Part shown: positions 6,220 to 12,486 of the stretch, in pieces
Layout of the letters: the number at the start of each line of letters is the position of its first letter
Position numbering within the stretch: position 1 is the stretch's first letter
Assembly (NCBI GenBank): GCA_937892405.1
Contig: CALAFS010000235.1
Span: forward strand, 1 to 12,486
Source: an uncultured Clostridia bacterium
Lineage (GTDB): Bacteria > Bacillota > Clostridia > Oscillospirales > CAG-272
Length of the DNA stretch: 12,486 nt
Reading direction: 5' to 3'
Translations under genes and position numbers: made by a program
Notes under the pieces: generated by a model
What the model saw: only the letters and a program-made list of their open reading frames with translations
The model's database searches: none
What the model was told of the DNA's origin: nothing

Positions 6220-6833
6220 TCTTCCGCCTCCTTCGCGGCATTGGTTTCGCAGAACCAATGAAGATAGTCATCAAGCAAAGCTTTGTTCTTTTCTCCGACT
6301 TCGCCGCCGGTGGCGCAATCTTCTTCATAATCCATCAGCGCGTGAATCGTCATGGCGAAACCGAGAGCACTCATATCCGGACTTTCAAAATGCAAAAGGT
6401 GATGTACTTCCAAAGCGTAAAAGAGCTGTTTTGTGGCGAAGATCATTTTTTCCGTTTCTTCGGTCAGAATTCTTGCGGCTGTCGGATTGTGCGTGCGCTC
6501 GGAATAAAGAACTTTATAAAATGTACGCATATTCGGATCGAGCGTCATCTTCCGATAAGCATTTGTCGCCGTTTTCAGAATGTCGTACGCACTGCTCATT
6601 TGAAAGAGCTTTTCATATTCGGAGGGTGTGGGCGATTCTTTTTTCTTCGCCGCGTCCCGGAGGTAGGCATACATCGCCTCTGTCAATTCTTCTTTTGAGG
6701 TAAAATGATTATAAAGCGACGGCTTTCTGATCCCGACCTTATCTGCGATCATGCTCATGGAAACGGCGCCGAGTCCTTCTTTCGCGGCAAGATCCAAAGC
6801 CGCGAGAAGTATTTTTTCTTTTGTTCCTGTCAT
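6216..6833 (-). CDS. TetR-family transcriptional regulator
   Basis: A 205-residue repressor of usual TetR length. The N-terminal DNA-binding domain (about 1-50) reads TKEKILLAALDLAAKEGLGA, then MSMIADKVGIRKPSLYNHFTSKEEL, a textbook helix-turn-helix with the Y-x-H-F turn. The C-terminal ligand domain is helical, and its LGFAMTIHALMDYEEDCATGGE resembles the TetR_C_33/WHG-like C-terminal types; the ligand is unknown. ATG 6833 is preferred because GGGAG lies five bases upstream; ATG 6845 has none. A perfect palindrome at 6868-6883 sits on its own predicted start site, suggesting autorepression and control of the coupled DUF998-like gene, and possibly of the divergent cupin/HAD pair. Confidence 0.94.
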   Translation of the reverse strand: MTGTKEKILLAALDLAAKEGLGAVSMSMIADKVGIRKPSLYNHFTSKEELTEAMYAYLRDAAKKKESPTPSEYEKLFQMSSAYDILKTATNAYRKMTLDPNMRTFYKVLYSERTHNPTAARILTEETEKMIFATKQLFYALEVHHLLHFESPDMSALGFAMTIHALMDYEEDCATGGEVGEKNKALLDDYLHWFCETNAAKEAEE

Positions 6834-6867
6834 ACGGTCTCCCATCCGATTGTTTGTTCATATGTTG

Positions 6868-6883
6868 ACTACCGATCGGTAGT
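6868..6883. promoter_or_regulatory. TetR operator palindrome
   Basis: Perfect 16-base palindrome ACTACCGATCGGTAGT, starting directly downstream of the TetR -10 box and covering the predicted start near 6880. Symmetric ACCGATCGGT-type sites are common operators of TetR proteins. Confidence 0.8.
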
Positions 6884-6886
6884 TAT

Positions 6887-6915
6887 AGTATAACACGATC
6901 CGCGCAATTTTGCAA
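6887..6915 (-). promoter_or_regulatory. Promoter of the TetR operon
   Basis: Minus strand: TTGCAA (6915-6910), 17-bp spacer, TATACT (6892-6887). Confidence 0.75.
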
Positions 6916-6929
6916 GTGGTTTTCCGAAA

Positions 6930-6958
6930 TTTCCGAGATAAATTTTTTCTCTCGGAAA
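6930..6958. repeat. Inverted repeat between divergent promoters
   Basis: Arms TTTCCGAGA (6930-6938) and TCTCGGAAA (6950-6958), perfect over 9 bp with an 11-base AT-rich loop. It lies between the TetR promoter and the cupin promoter. It could be an operator for another factor or a transcription pause; undetermined. Confidence 0.5.
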
Positions 6959-6985
6959 ACGGGGATATTTTGTGCGTTCTGCGCC

Positions 6986-7014
6986 TTGACAGCGCGGAGC
7001 GGGTCTGCTATAAT
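6986..7014 (+). promoter_or_regulatory. Promoter of the cupin/HAD operon
   Basis: TTGACA (6986-6991), 17-bp spacer, extended TGC-TATAAT (7006-7014): perfect consensus, so probably strong and constitutive unless repressed. Confidence 0.92.
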
Positions 7015-7043
7015 GATGACAGCAAAAGACGGAGGCGAAAAGC

Positions 7044-7370
7044 ATGTTTGTGAAAAATCAGGAAGTTATCCCGACCGACTGCGGCGAGGGCGTATCCCGA
7101 CGGATTCTCGGTACGGGCGGCACTCTTATGATGGTGGAGGTCACCTTCAAAAAAGGCGGCGTCGGAACGCCGCACACGCATGTACATGAGCAGGTGTCCT
7201 ATGTTGCGAAGGGGAGCTTCGATTTCACGCTGAACGGTGAAACGCGGCGTATTGCTGTCGGGGACAGCGTCTATATTCCTTCGGGCGCGGTACACGGTAC
7301 CGTAGCGCTCGAAGACTCGGTGATCGTCGATGTATTTACACCGATCAGAGAGGATTTTCTCGCGAAGTAA
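7044..7370 (+). CDS. Cupin-domain protein
   Basis: A 108-residue single-cupin protein. Motif 1 is GTPHTHVHEQVSYVAKG with probable metal ligands His44, His46 and Gln50 (Gln at the usual Glu position, common in small cupins); motif 2 is GDSVYIPSGAVHG with His84. Such proteins bind a metal and act as small-molecule isomerases, dioxygenases or sensors; the reaction cannot be told here. The ATG at 7044 has GGAGG eight bases upstream. The stop overlaps the next start as TAATG, so it is translationally coupled to the HAD phosphatase, which suggests a shared sugar or sugar-phosphate substrate. Confidence 0.9.
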   Translation: MFVKNQEVIPTDCGEGVSRRILGTGGTLMMVEVTFKKGGVGTPHTHVHEQVSYVAKGSFDFTLNGETRRIAVGDSVYIPSGAVHGTVALEDSVIVDVFTPIREDFLAK

Positions 7371-8152
7371 TGAAGAAGAAAGAACAAAGATTTTCGGGGA
7401 TTCTTCTTGCGTCGGACTGGGACGGCACGCTGTCGGTCGGCGGTGAAGTGTCGGAGAAAAACCGCCGTGCCATCAGAGAATTTCAGGACGGCGGCGGATT
7501 CTTTACCGTTATCAGCGGACGCACGCCTTCCTTTCTTTCCGAGCGCTTTGAAGGCTTCGCACCGAACACCTACACGGTCGGGCTGAACGGTGCGCGGATC
7601 GAAGACCTGCGAACGGGTGAGGTGCTCTATGACGGTCTGTGTGACGAAGGAATGCTCCCGCCACTTCTCGCCGCGATGAAGGAGACGGACGGAATCGAAC
7701 ATGTGATCTTTTATAGGACGGACGGAAACCATATTCTCACGCCCGAAGACGCCGAAAAACAAATCCTTTCCCTGAACCCGACTTCGGTATATAAAACGGT
7801 ATTTATCACGAAGACCGCAGAGGACGCGCAAAAGCTGCTGTGCCGTGCGGGGACGGCGCCGCACGATGGATATGAGATCGTCCGCAGCTTCCCGACAGGC
7901 GTGGAGCTGCTCGCCGAACAAAACGGCAAGGGAGCGGCGCTGTTGCGTCTCAAAAAAGCGCTCGGTGCACGGGCGGCACTCGCGGTCGGAGACTTTGAAA
8001 ATGATATTTCGCTTCTTCGCGCCGCGGATATCGGGTATGCCGTCGGCGATGCGGTGCCGGCACTTCTCGATGTCGCAAGCCGCGTCACATGCCCGGCAAA
8101 GGACGGAGCGATCGCCGCGATTGTAGAAGATATAAAAAAGCGAGGTATATAA
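7370..8152 (+). CDS. HAD-superfamily phosphatase (Cof type, subclass IIB)
   Basis: A 260-residue cytoplasmic phosphatase. Motif I is SDWDGTL, with nucleophile Asp16 and acid/base Asp18; motif II is VISGR (Ser49). A cap domain lies between about 85 and 180. Motif III is the Lys in QNGKGAALLRLKKALG, and motif IV is GDFENDISLL with two Mg-binding Asp residues, followed by the usual GYAVGDAVPALLDVA. This is the Cof/YbjI-like layout, which acts on sugar phosphates or similar small phosphoesters. The gene overlaps the cupin stop by one base. Its own 3' end, including the TAA stop, is inside the terminator. All catalytic residues are present. Confidence 0.92.
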   Translation: MKKKEQRFSGILLASDWDGTLSVGGEVSEKNRRAIREFQDGGGFFTVISGRTPSFLSERFEGFAPNTYTVGLNGARIEDLRTGEVLYDGLCDEGMLPPLLAAMKETDGIEHVIFYRTDGNHILTPEDAEKQILSLNPTSVYKTVFITKTAEDAQKLLCRAGTAPHDGYEIVRSFPTGVELLAEQNGKGAALLRLKKALGARAALAVGDFENDISLLRAADIGYAVGDAVPALLDVASRVTCPAKDGAIAAIVEDIKKRGI

Positions 8153-8168
8153 ACTGCCTCGCTTTTTT
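8134..8168. terminator. Bidirectional terminator between HAD and E2-like genes
   Basis: AAAAAAGCGAGG (8134-8145) pairs with CCTCGCTTTTTT (8157-8168), with an 11-base loop holding the HAD gene's stop codon. It ends 16 bases before the stop of the convergent E2-like gene, so it can serve both. Confidence 0.9.
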
Positions 8169-8184
8169 GTATGGATTTGTTTAT

Positions 8185-9105
8185 TTAATCAACATCTTCC
8201 TTGACTTCGGTCAGAGTTTTATCGAGGATCTCGGGGTGAAGAATATATCTCTTCAACCGCTTGAATGCAGAGGCAAAATAGTAACCGTCGCAGATACGCT
8301 CGTCCGTCACGACCTTGATGGTGACGAAGCGATGACGCTCTTTGGTTCCGTCTGCCTTTACCGCATCGGCGGAGAAAATGTTGCCGTAGGAGATGAAGAT
8401 CGGAAGATTGCCGAAGTTATAAAGATGGTGATAGATCGCAGGAATACCGAGCGATCCCATCGAAGTGATAATCAGCGAGCCATGGAAGGGACTGACCTTC
8501 AAAAGCTTCTTCGGCATCAGACCGAAGTAATCGAGAAATTGCAAAAAGGAAATGGCAAAGCGGAAAAGAAGGCGCGGGATCTTTGTCAGGATCCTTGCCG
8601 TCTTATCGAAATCGGTATTGTCCGAAATCGCCTTATGCGCCGTGGTCTGGAACTTTTTATAGACATCGAGCGCGCAGTCGCGGGGGTCGAATTCGACCTT
8701 GATACAGGTATCGGGCGACTCGAGCGACAGCTCCTTCTTAATGGTCATAACGCACTCAATGGTATTGTGCGCAAAGATCTGCTGTCCCGCGATAAAGCGG
8801 TTGATACCTGGACGCTCGGAAACCACGCGGATATATGCCGCAAGAATGATATGTAAAAGAGCGAGATCGGTATACCCCGCCTTATGCTTTTCGGCAAGAT
8901 ACGCCTCGGCATTGGTGATGTCGATGACATCTTCAAAATGGTTCTGCGCGTCGGAGCGTTCCTTCATGATGAACGGCTCGACATAGTGCATGGGCGAGAG
9001 GGAGCGCAGCTTTCTTCCGTCTCTGCGGTCGCCGAGACGGCGCTTTCTTTTCTTATATGCCGGGGTATCGTATACGGTCGGATTTTCGTGTCTTAAATCT
9101 TCCAT
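8185..9105 (-). CDS. E2-like acyltransferase-fold protein (lacks catalytic His)
   Basis: A 306-residue protein matching the catalytic domain of 2-oxo acid dehydrogenase E2 (chloramphenicol-acetyltransferase fold). It has no lipoyl or E1/E3-binding domain; instead a basic N-terminal stretch (KKRKRRLGDRRDGRK, about 18-32) precedes the fold. Matching blocks are TDLALLHIILAAYIRVV, SLIITSMGSLGI and FVTIKVVTDERICDG. In true E2 enzymes the last block is DHRxxDG with catalytic His; here Glu269 replaces it, while the Asp-Gly is kept. Acyl transfer by the standard mechanism is therefore doubtful; a binding or regulatory role, or a changed chemistry, is possible. ATG 9105 is chosen because the upstream ATG at 9156 lies before the promoter's predicted start; an AGGA lies about ten bases before it. 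It stands alone, with no E1 or E3 genes nearby. Confidence 0.85.
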   Translation of the reverse strand: MEDLRHENPTVYDTPAYKKRKRRLGDRRDGRKLRSLSPMHYVEPFIMKERSDAQNHFEDVIDITNAEAYLAEKHKAGYTDLALLHIILAAYIRVVSERPGINRFIAGQQIFAHNTIECVMTIKKELSLESPDTCIKVEFDPRDCALDVYKKFQTTAHKAISDNTDFDKTARILTKIPRLLFRFAISFLQFLDYFGLMPKKLLKVSPFHGSLIITSMGSLGIPAIYHHLYNFGNLPIFISYGNIFSADAVKADGTKERHRFVTIKVVTDERICDGYYFASAFKRLKRYILHPEILDKTLTEVKEDVD

Positions 9106-9146
9106 CGCTGAGTTTTCCTTTCGGAAGTTCAATATTCTGACACTAT

Positions 9147-9175
9147 ATTTTAACATATTTGTCGCAAAGAGTCAA
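9147..9175 (-). promoter_or_regulatory. Promoter of the E2-like gene
   Basis: Minus strand: TTGACT (9175-9170), 17-bp spacer, extended TGT-TAAAAT (-10 at 9152-9147). Predicted start near 9140. Confidence 0.8.
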
Positions 9176-9208
9176 GGGAAAAGCCCGAATTCATATATGA
9201 AATAATAT

Positions 9209-9246
9209 AAACTCCCCGTTTTCGGCGTGCCGAAAACGGGGAGTTT
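9209..9246 (-). terminator. Terminator of the EF-G-like gene
   Basis: A perfect 17-bp stem (9209-9225 with 9230-9246), loop CGTG. On the minus strand it is followed by a T-rich run, 16 bases after the EF-G-like stop. Confidence 0.9.
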
Positions 9247-9262
9247 TGCCTTTGGGTGGGGA

Positions 9263-11341
9263 TCAGCCCTCTTTTTTCGCTTCTGCGATGATTTTTTCGG
9301 TGAGGGCGGCGGGCACCTCGTCATAGCGGAGGAAATCAAAATCAAATCTGCCGCGTCCCTGCGTTGCCGCGCGGAGCGCGATGACATAATCGGTCATCTC
9401 GGCATAGGGCACTTCGGCAACGATCGTCTGCCCGCTGCCGTCATGGAGCGGCTCAATGCCCATGACTCTGCCGCGGCGCTTATTGAGGTCGCCCATGACA
9501 TCTCCGACATAAGTGTCCGGAACGGTGACACGCAAAGAACCGATCGGCTCGAGAATGACGGGATTCGCCTTCGGAAGTCCCTCACGGTAGGCAATGCCTG
9601 CCGCGAGCTTGAAGGAAATTTCGTTCGAGTCCACTTCGTGGTACGAGCCGTCGTAGAGATCGGCGGCGAGGTGCACCATCGGATAACCGGCGAGCACGCC
9701 CTTCTGCATACAGTCGCGGAGTCCCTGCTCAACTGCCGGGAAAAAGTTCTTCGGTACGGCACCGCCAAAGACCGATTCCGTAAAGGTCAGACCTTCCGCC
9801 TCTCCGGGAGAGAAACGGATCTTGACATGACCGTACTGACCGGAGCCGCCCGACTGCTTCTTATGTTTGCCTTCGACCTCGACCGTCTTCTTGATGGTCT
9901 CGCGATAAGCAAGGCGCGGCTTCGTAAGGTCGACAGCGGCACCGAAGCGGGATTTCAGCTTGGAGACGACGATATCGAGATGAATGTCGCCGAGTCCCGA
10001 GACGGTCAGCTGTTTGGTCTCGGCATTGTTTTCGTATTTCAGCGTCAGGTCTTCCTCGAGGAGTCTTGCCATGCCGCCGGAAATCTTGTCTTCGTCCCCC
10101 TTCGCCTTCGGCGTGATTGCCATCGTCATATAGGGACGGGGATATTCGATCGGGCGGTAACGGAAGTTCTCCGCCGCGGTGGTGAGCGTATCGTTGGTAT
10201 TGGTGTTCGCGAGTTTCGCCGTCACACCGATGTCGCCGCAGGCAAATGCCTCGGCGTCGATCTGCTTTTTGCCGCGCATCATGAAAATCTTATTCATCTT
10301 TTCCATAGCGCCGGTGCGGGTATTGCGCAGAGTCATATCACGGCGGAGCTCGCCGTTCATCACCTTAAAGAAAGACATCTTACCGACAAAGGGATCGGCA
10401 ACCGTCTTGAACACGAAGAGCGAGGTTTCGTCACTGTCGGGGAGAATGGGCTTTTCCTTTTCTTCTCCGTCTTCGGTGAGGATATGCTCGACCTTTCTTG
10501 CCGTGGGACGCGGGAAGGACTCCGCGATCGTATCAAGCAGTGTCTTGATACCCCAGTTCTTCAATGCGGAGCCGCAGAACACGGGAAGAATGTCGCCCGT
10601 GATGATACCCTGATGGATCGCCTCAAGCGCTTCTTCGCGGGAGATGGGCTCTTCGTTAAAGAATTTATTCATCAGCTCGTCGCTCGTCTGTGCGATGGCT
10701 TCAAGAAGAATGTTATGATATTCGGCACAGACCTCTTTGAACTTCTCGGGAATCGCACTTCTCGCATATTCGCCGGTTGCCTTCTCAAAGGTATAAACGC
10801 ACATTTCCACAAGGTTGGCAAAGCCGATGACGGTATCGCCGTCGATGATCGGAATCTGAATCGGGCAAACGGTCAGACCGTATTTTTCGCGGATCGCGCC
10901 GAAGACCTTATAAAATCTTGCTTCGGGATCGTCAAAGCGGTTGATGAAGAACGCCTTCGGAATCCCGGCCTCGGTGGCAAGGCGCCATGCGAGCTCCGTG
11001 CCGACCTGAATCCCGGACTTACCGTCCACGACGATAACGGCGGCATCCGCCGCTCTGACGCACTGACGGACTTCACCTTCAAAGTCGAAAAAGCCGGGAG
11101 TATCCAATATATTGATTTTCGTGCCGTCCCACAGCATGGGAGCCAGCGCGGCGGACACGGAATAGCCTCTTTTTATCTCTTCGGGATCAAAGTCACACAC
11201 GGTATTTCCGTCCGTCACCGTACCGAGACGGTCGGTCAGGCGGGAAATGTAGAGCATGGACTCGGCGAGCGAAGTCTTTCCGCCGCCGCTATGCCCGAGG
11301 AGGGCAACATTTCTGATGCTTTTCGTGAAAACCTTTTCCAT
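9263..11341 (-). CDS. EF-G-like translational GTPase (second-type EF-G)
   Basis: A 692-residue protein with the full five-domain EF-G layout: GTPase (1 to about 270), domain II, domain III (LTVSGLGDIHLDIVVSKL), domain IV with SGGSGQYGHVKI and EVDSNEISFKLAAG, and C-terminal domain V (LEPIGSLRVTVPDTYVGDVMGDLNKRRG). The P-loop is GHSGGGKT (16-23), the form seen in EF-G-like paralogues (EF-G2 type), not the AHIDAGKTT of the main fusA product. G3 is DTPGFFDF with Phe84 where classical EF-G has the catalytic His, and G4 is NRFD (134-137) instead of NKxD. Family role: ribosome-associated GTPase; whether it translocates, recycles or does something else is not known from sequence. AAGGAG lies ten bases before the ATG. 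It has its own promoter and terminator. Confidence 0.93.
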   Translation of the reverse strand: MEKVFTKSIRNVALLGHSGGGKTSLAESMLYISRLTDRLGTVTDGNTVCDFDPEEIKRGYSVSAALAPMLWDGTKINILDTPGFFDFEGEVRQCVRAADAAVIVVDGKSGIQVGTELAWRLATEAGIPKAFFINRFDDPEARFYKVFGAIREKYGLTVCPIQIPIIDGDTVIGFANLVEMCVYTFEKATGEYARSAIPEKFKEVCAEYHNILLEAIAQTSDELMNKFFNEEPISREEALEAIHQGIITGDILPVFCGSALKNWGIKTLLDTIAESFPRPTARKVEHILTEDGEEKEKPILPDSDETSLFVFKTVADPFVGKMSFFKVMNGELRRDMTLRNTRTGAMEKMNKIFMMRGKKQIDAEAFACGDIGVTAKLANTNTNDTLTTAAENFRYRPIEYPRPYMTMAITPKAKGDEDKISGGMARLLEEDLTLKYENNAETKQLTVSGLGDIHLDIVVSKLKSRFGAAVDLTKPRLAYRETIKKTVEVEGKHKKQSGGSGQYGHVKIRFSPGEAEGLTFTESVFGGAVPKNFFPAVEQGLRDCMQKGVLAGYPMVHLAADLYDGSYHEVDSNEISFKLAAGIAYREGLPKANPVILEPIGSLRVTVPDTYVGDVMGDLNKRRGRVMGIEPLHDGSGQTIVAEVPYAEMTDYVIALRAATQGRGRFDFDFLRYDEVPAALTEKIIAEAKKEG

Positions 11342-11401
11342 AAAGTTGTTACTCCTTGTCTTACTTTGCGGTATGAATTGTCATTCAACCATCTTGGCTT
11401 T

Positions 11402-11430
11402 ATTATACCTTATTTTCATGACGATTGCAA
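11402..11430 (-). promoter_or_regulatory. Promoter of the EF-G-like gene
   Basis: Minus strand: TTGCAA (11430-11425), 17-bp spacer, TATAAT (11407-11402). It leaves a leader of about 55 bases before the ATG. Confidence 0.82.
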
Positions 11431-11481
11431 GAAGATTTTTTGAAGTTTATGGCTATCCGATGTAGAAAAAGCGACCATGGA

Positions 11482-11500
11482 ATTGTGCAAAATGCACAAT
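11482..11500. repeat. 19-base perfect palindrome upstream of the EF-G-like promoter
   Basis: Arms ATTGTGCA and TGCACAAT around AAA. It lies 52 bases upstream of the -35 box and just after the radA terminator. With no T run on either side it is not a typical terminator; it may be an operator. Confidence 0.55.
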
Positions 11501-11511
11501 CTTATGTAAAA

Positions 11512-11563
11512 AAGAAAATCCGGGTCACGATGCCTGCTTCGACAACGGAACGCGGATTTTCTT
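11512..11563 (-). terminator. Terminator of radA
   Basis: An 11-bp stem, AAGAAAATCCG (11512-11522) with CGGATTTTCTT (11553-11563), with a 30-base loop. On the minus strand it is followed by a T run (T6 at 11513-11508 overlapping the stem end). It begins six bases after the radA stop. Confidence 0.75.
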
Positions 11564-11568
11564 CTTTT

Positions 11569-12486
11569 TTATTCTTCGTCTGCCTTTTTGAGGTGCATGG
11601 CGGCGAGCGCCTGATAGATATTGGAGATTCCGATCAGCTCGACGCCGCGCGGCACCTTCAGGTGAGAGGTCGGGCAGGTCTTCGGCAGCACGATCTTGGT
11701 GAAGCCGAGACGGATCGCCTCCTTGACACGGTAATCAATATGGGAGACGGCGCGCACCTCGCCGGAGAGTCCGATCTCGCCGAAGGCGATGAGATCGTCG
11801 GGGACGACACGGTCGGTGATCCCGCTGATAAGCGCCATGGCGATGGAGAGGTCGGCGCTCGGCTCGTCGAGGCGGATGCCGCCCGCGACATTCAGGTAGA
11901 CATCGTTTTCATAGAATTTCAGCCCCATACGCTTTTCGAGCACGGCGATCAGAAGTCCCATGCGGTTATAATCGAAGCCGTCCGCTGTACGCTTAGCGGC
12001 GGGATAGGAGGTCTTCGTCACCAGCGCCTGAATTTCCGAGATGATCGGACGCGTGCCCTGCATGACGCAACCGGCGCAGGAGCCGCTCGTGTTCTTCGGA
12101 CGCTGTGCCATGATGACCTCGCTCGGGTTCGGAATCTCGACCAGCCCGTGCTCGCTCATCTCAAAGACGCCGATCTCATCGGTCGAGCCGAAGCGATTCT
12201 TGATCGCGCGGATGATGCGGTAGGAATTGGTGCGTTCGCCTTCAAAATAAAGAACGGCGTCCACCATGTGCTCGAGAATTTTCGGTCCGGAGATCCCGCC
12301 TTCCTTATTGACATGCCCGACAAGGAAGACGGCGGCGCCTTTGGTTTTTCCGTATTCGATAAAGGTCATCGCGCCTTCACGCACCTGGGCGACACTGCCG
12401 GGTGCGGAGGTGACAGTGGGACTCGAGAGCATCTGCACCGAGTCGATGATGATGACATCGGGGCGGAGTTTTTCACATTCATGAAG
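11569..12486 (-). CDS. radA: DNA repair protein RadA (Sms), partial
   Basis: The C-terminal 305 residues of RadA, a RecA-like ATPase and helicase that promotes branch migration in homologous recombination. The reading frame is open to the window edge, so the first roughly 150 residues (zinc finger and Walker A) are outside. Visible parts: Walker B VIIIDS (11-16 of the visible part), the SAPGSVAQVRE segment, GHVNKEGGISGPKILEHMVD, the RadA-specific KNRFGS motif (96-101), and the Lon-like C-terminal domain with DYNRMGLLIAVLEKR, YLNVAGGIRLDEPSADL and FGEIGLSGEVRAV. Full RadA is usually about 450-460 residues, which fits. The internal Met at 12438 is not the start. Confidence 0.97.
   Translation of the reverse strand, partial: LHECEKLRPDVIIIDSVQMLSSPTVTSAPGSVAQVREGAMTFIEYGKTKGAAVFLVGHVNKEGGISGPKILEHMVDAVLYFEGERTNSYRIIRAIKNRFGSTDEIGVFEMSEHGLVEIPNPSEVIMAQRPKNTSGSCAGCVMQGTRPIISEIQALVTKTSYPAAKRTADGFDYNRMGLLIAVLEKRMGLKFYENDVYLNVAGGIRLDEPSADLSIAMALISGITDRVVPDDLIAFGEIGLSGEVRAVSHIDYRVKEAIRLGFTKIVLPKTCPTSHLKVPRGVELIGISNIYQALAAMHLKKADEE

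Noticed and set aside
8089..8856. Plus-strand frame of 255 residues opposite the E2-like gene
   Set aside because: Antisense to a recognised domain; crosses a bidirectional terminator at 8134-8168.
9106..9156. N-terminal extension of the E2-like protein to ATG 9156
   Set aside because: The extension runs across the -10 box (9152-9147) and predicted transcription start; no ribosome binding site at 9156.
9227..11443. 738-residue open frame on the plus strand opposite the EF-G-like gene
   Set aside because: Shadow of a strongly supported EF-G-like coding region on the other strand; low-complexity residue pattern, no domain and no ribosome binding site.

Overview
The window looks like a chromosomal segment of a low-to-mid-GC Firmicute, most likely an anaerobic gut Clostridium-class organism. 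The reasons are near-consensus TTGACA/TATAAT promoters with 17-bp spacers, strong AGGAGG-type ribosome binding sites, a tRNA gene with encoded CCA, compact two- and three-gene operons closed by strong hairpin terminators, and several families typical of that group: a DUF3169-type membrane protein paired with an XRE regulator, a stand-alone E2-like acyltransferase domain, and an EF-G-like second translational GTPase. The taxonomic call is inference from style, not from a marker gene.

Layout. 57-229: promoter, tRNA-Ser(GGA) and terminator. 230-504: two tandem copies of a roughly 160-bp unit that reproduces the tRNA 3' tail, one of them with its terminator; no credible gene lies here. 537-1385 (-): AraC-family regulator, divergent from 1523-3970 (+), a putative glycoside-hydrolase-like TIM-barrel protein and a DMT/EamA-type transporter. 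A bidirectional terminator (3979-4008) separates these from a minus-strand operon read in the order XRE regulator (5418-5194), DUF3169-like membrane protein, small membrane-anchored protein (to 4021). Next, also on the minus strand, is a TetR regulator coupled to a DUF998-like membrane protein (6833-5587). Divergent from TetR is a cupin plus HAD (Cof-type) phosphatase pair (7044-8152, +). The rest is minus strand: E2-like acyltransferase-fold protein (9105-8185), EF-G-like GTPase (11341-9263), and the C-terminal two thirds of RadA (runs off the right edge).

How the genes work together. Three loci each put a local regulator next to likely targets: AraC with sugar hydrolase and transporter; XRE with two membrane proteins, under a promoter with six phased TTGTC half-sites; TetR with a membrane protein, with a perfect 16-bp palindrome at the predicted transcription start. 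The others are housekeeping or metabolic genes with their own promoters.

I see no defence island, CRISPR array, transposase, integrase or biosynthetic cluster. The oddest features are the duplicated tRNA-tail repeats, a predicted leaderless araC mRNA, an E2-like protein with Glu in place of the catalytic His, an EF-G-like GTPase with changed G3 and G4 motifs, and a small protein with two well-supported start sites.
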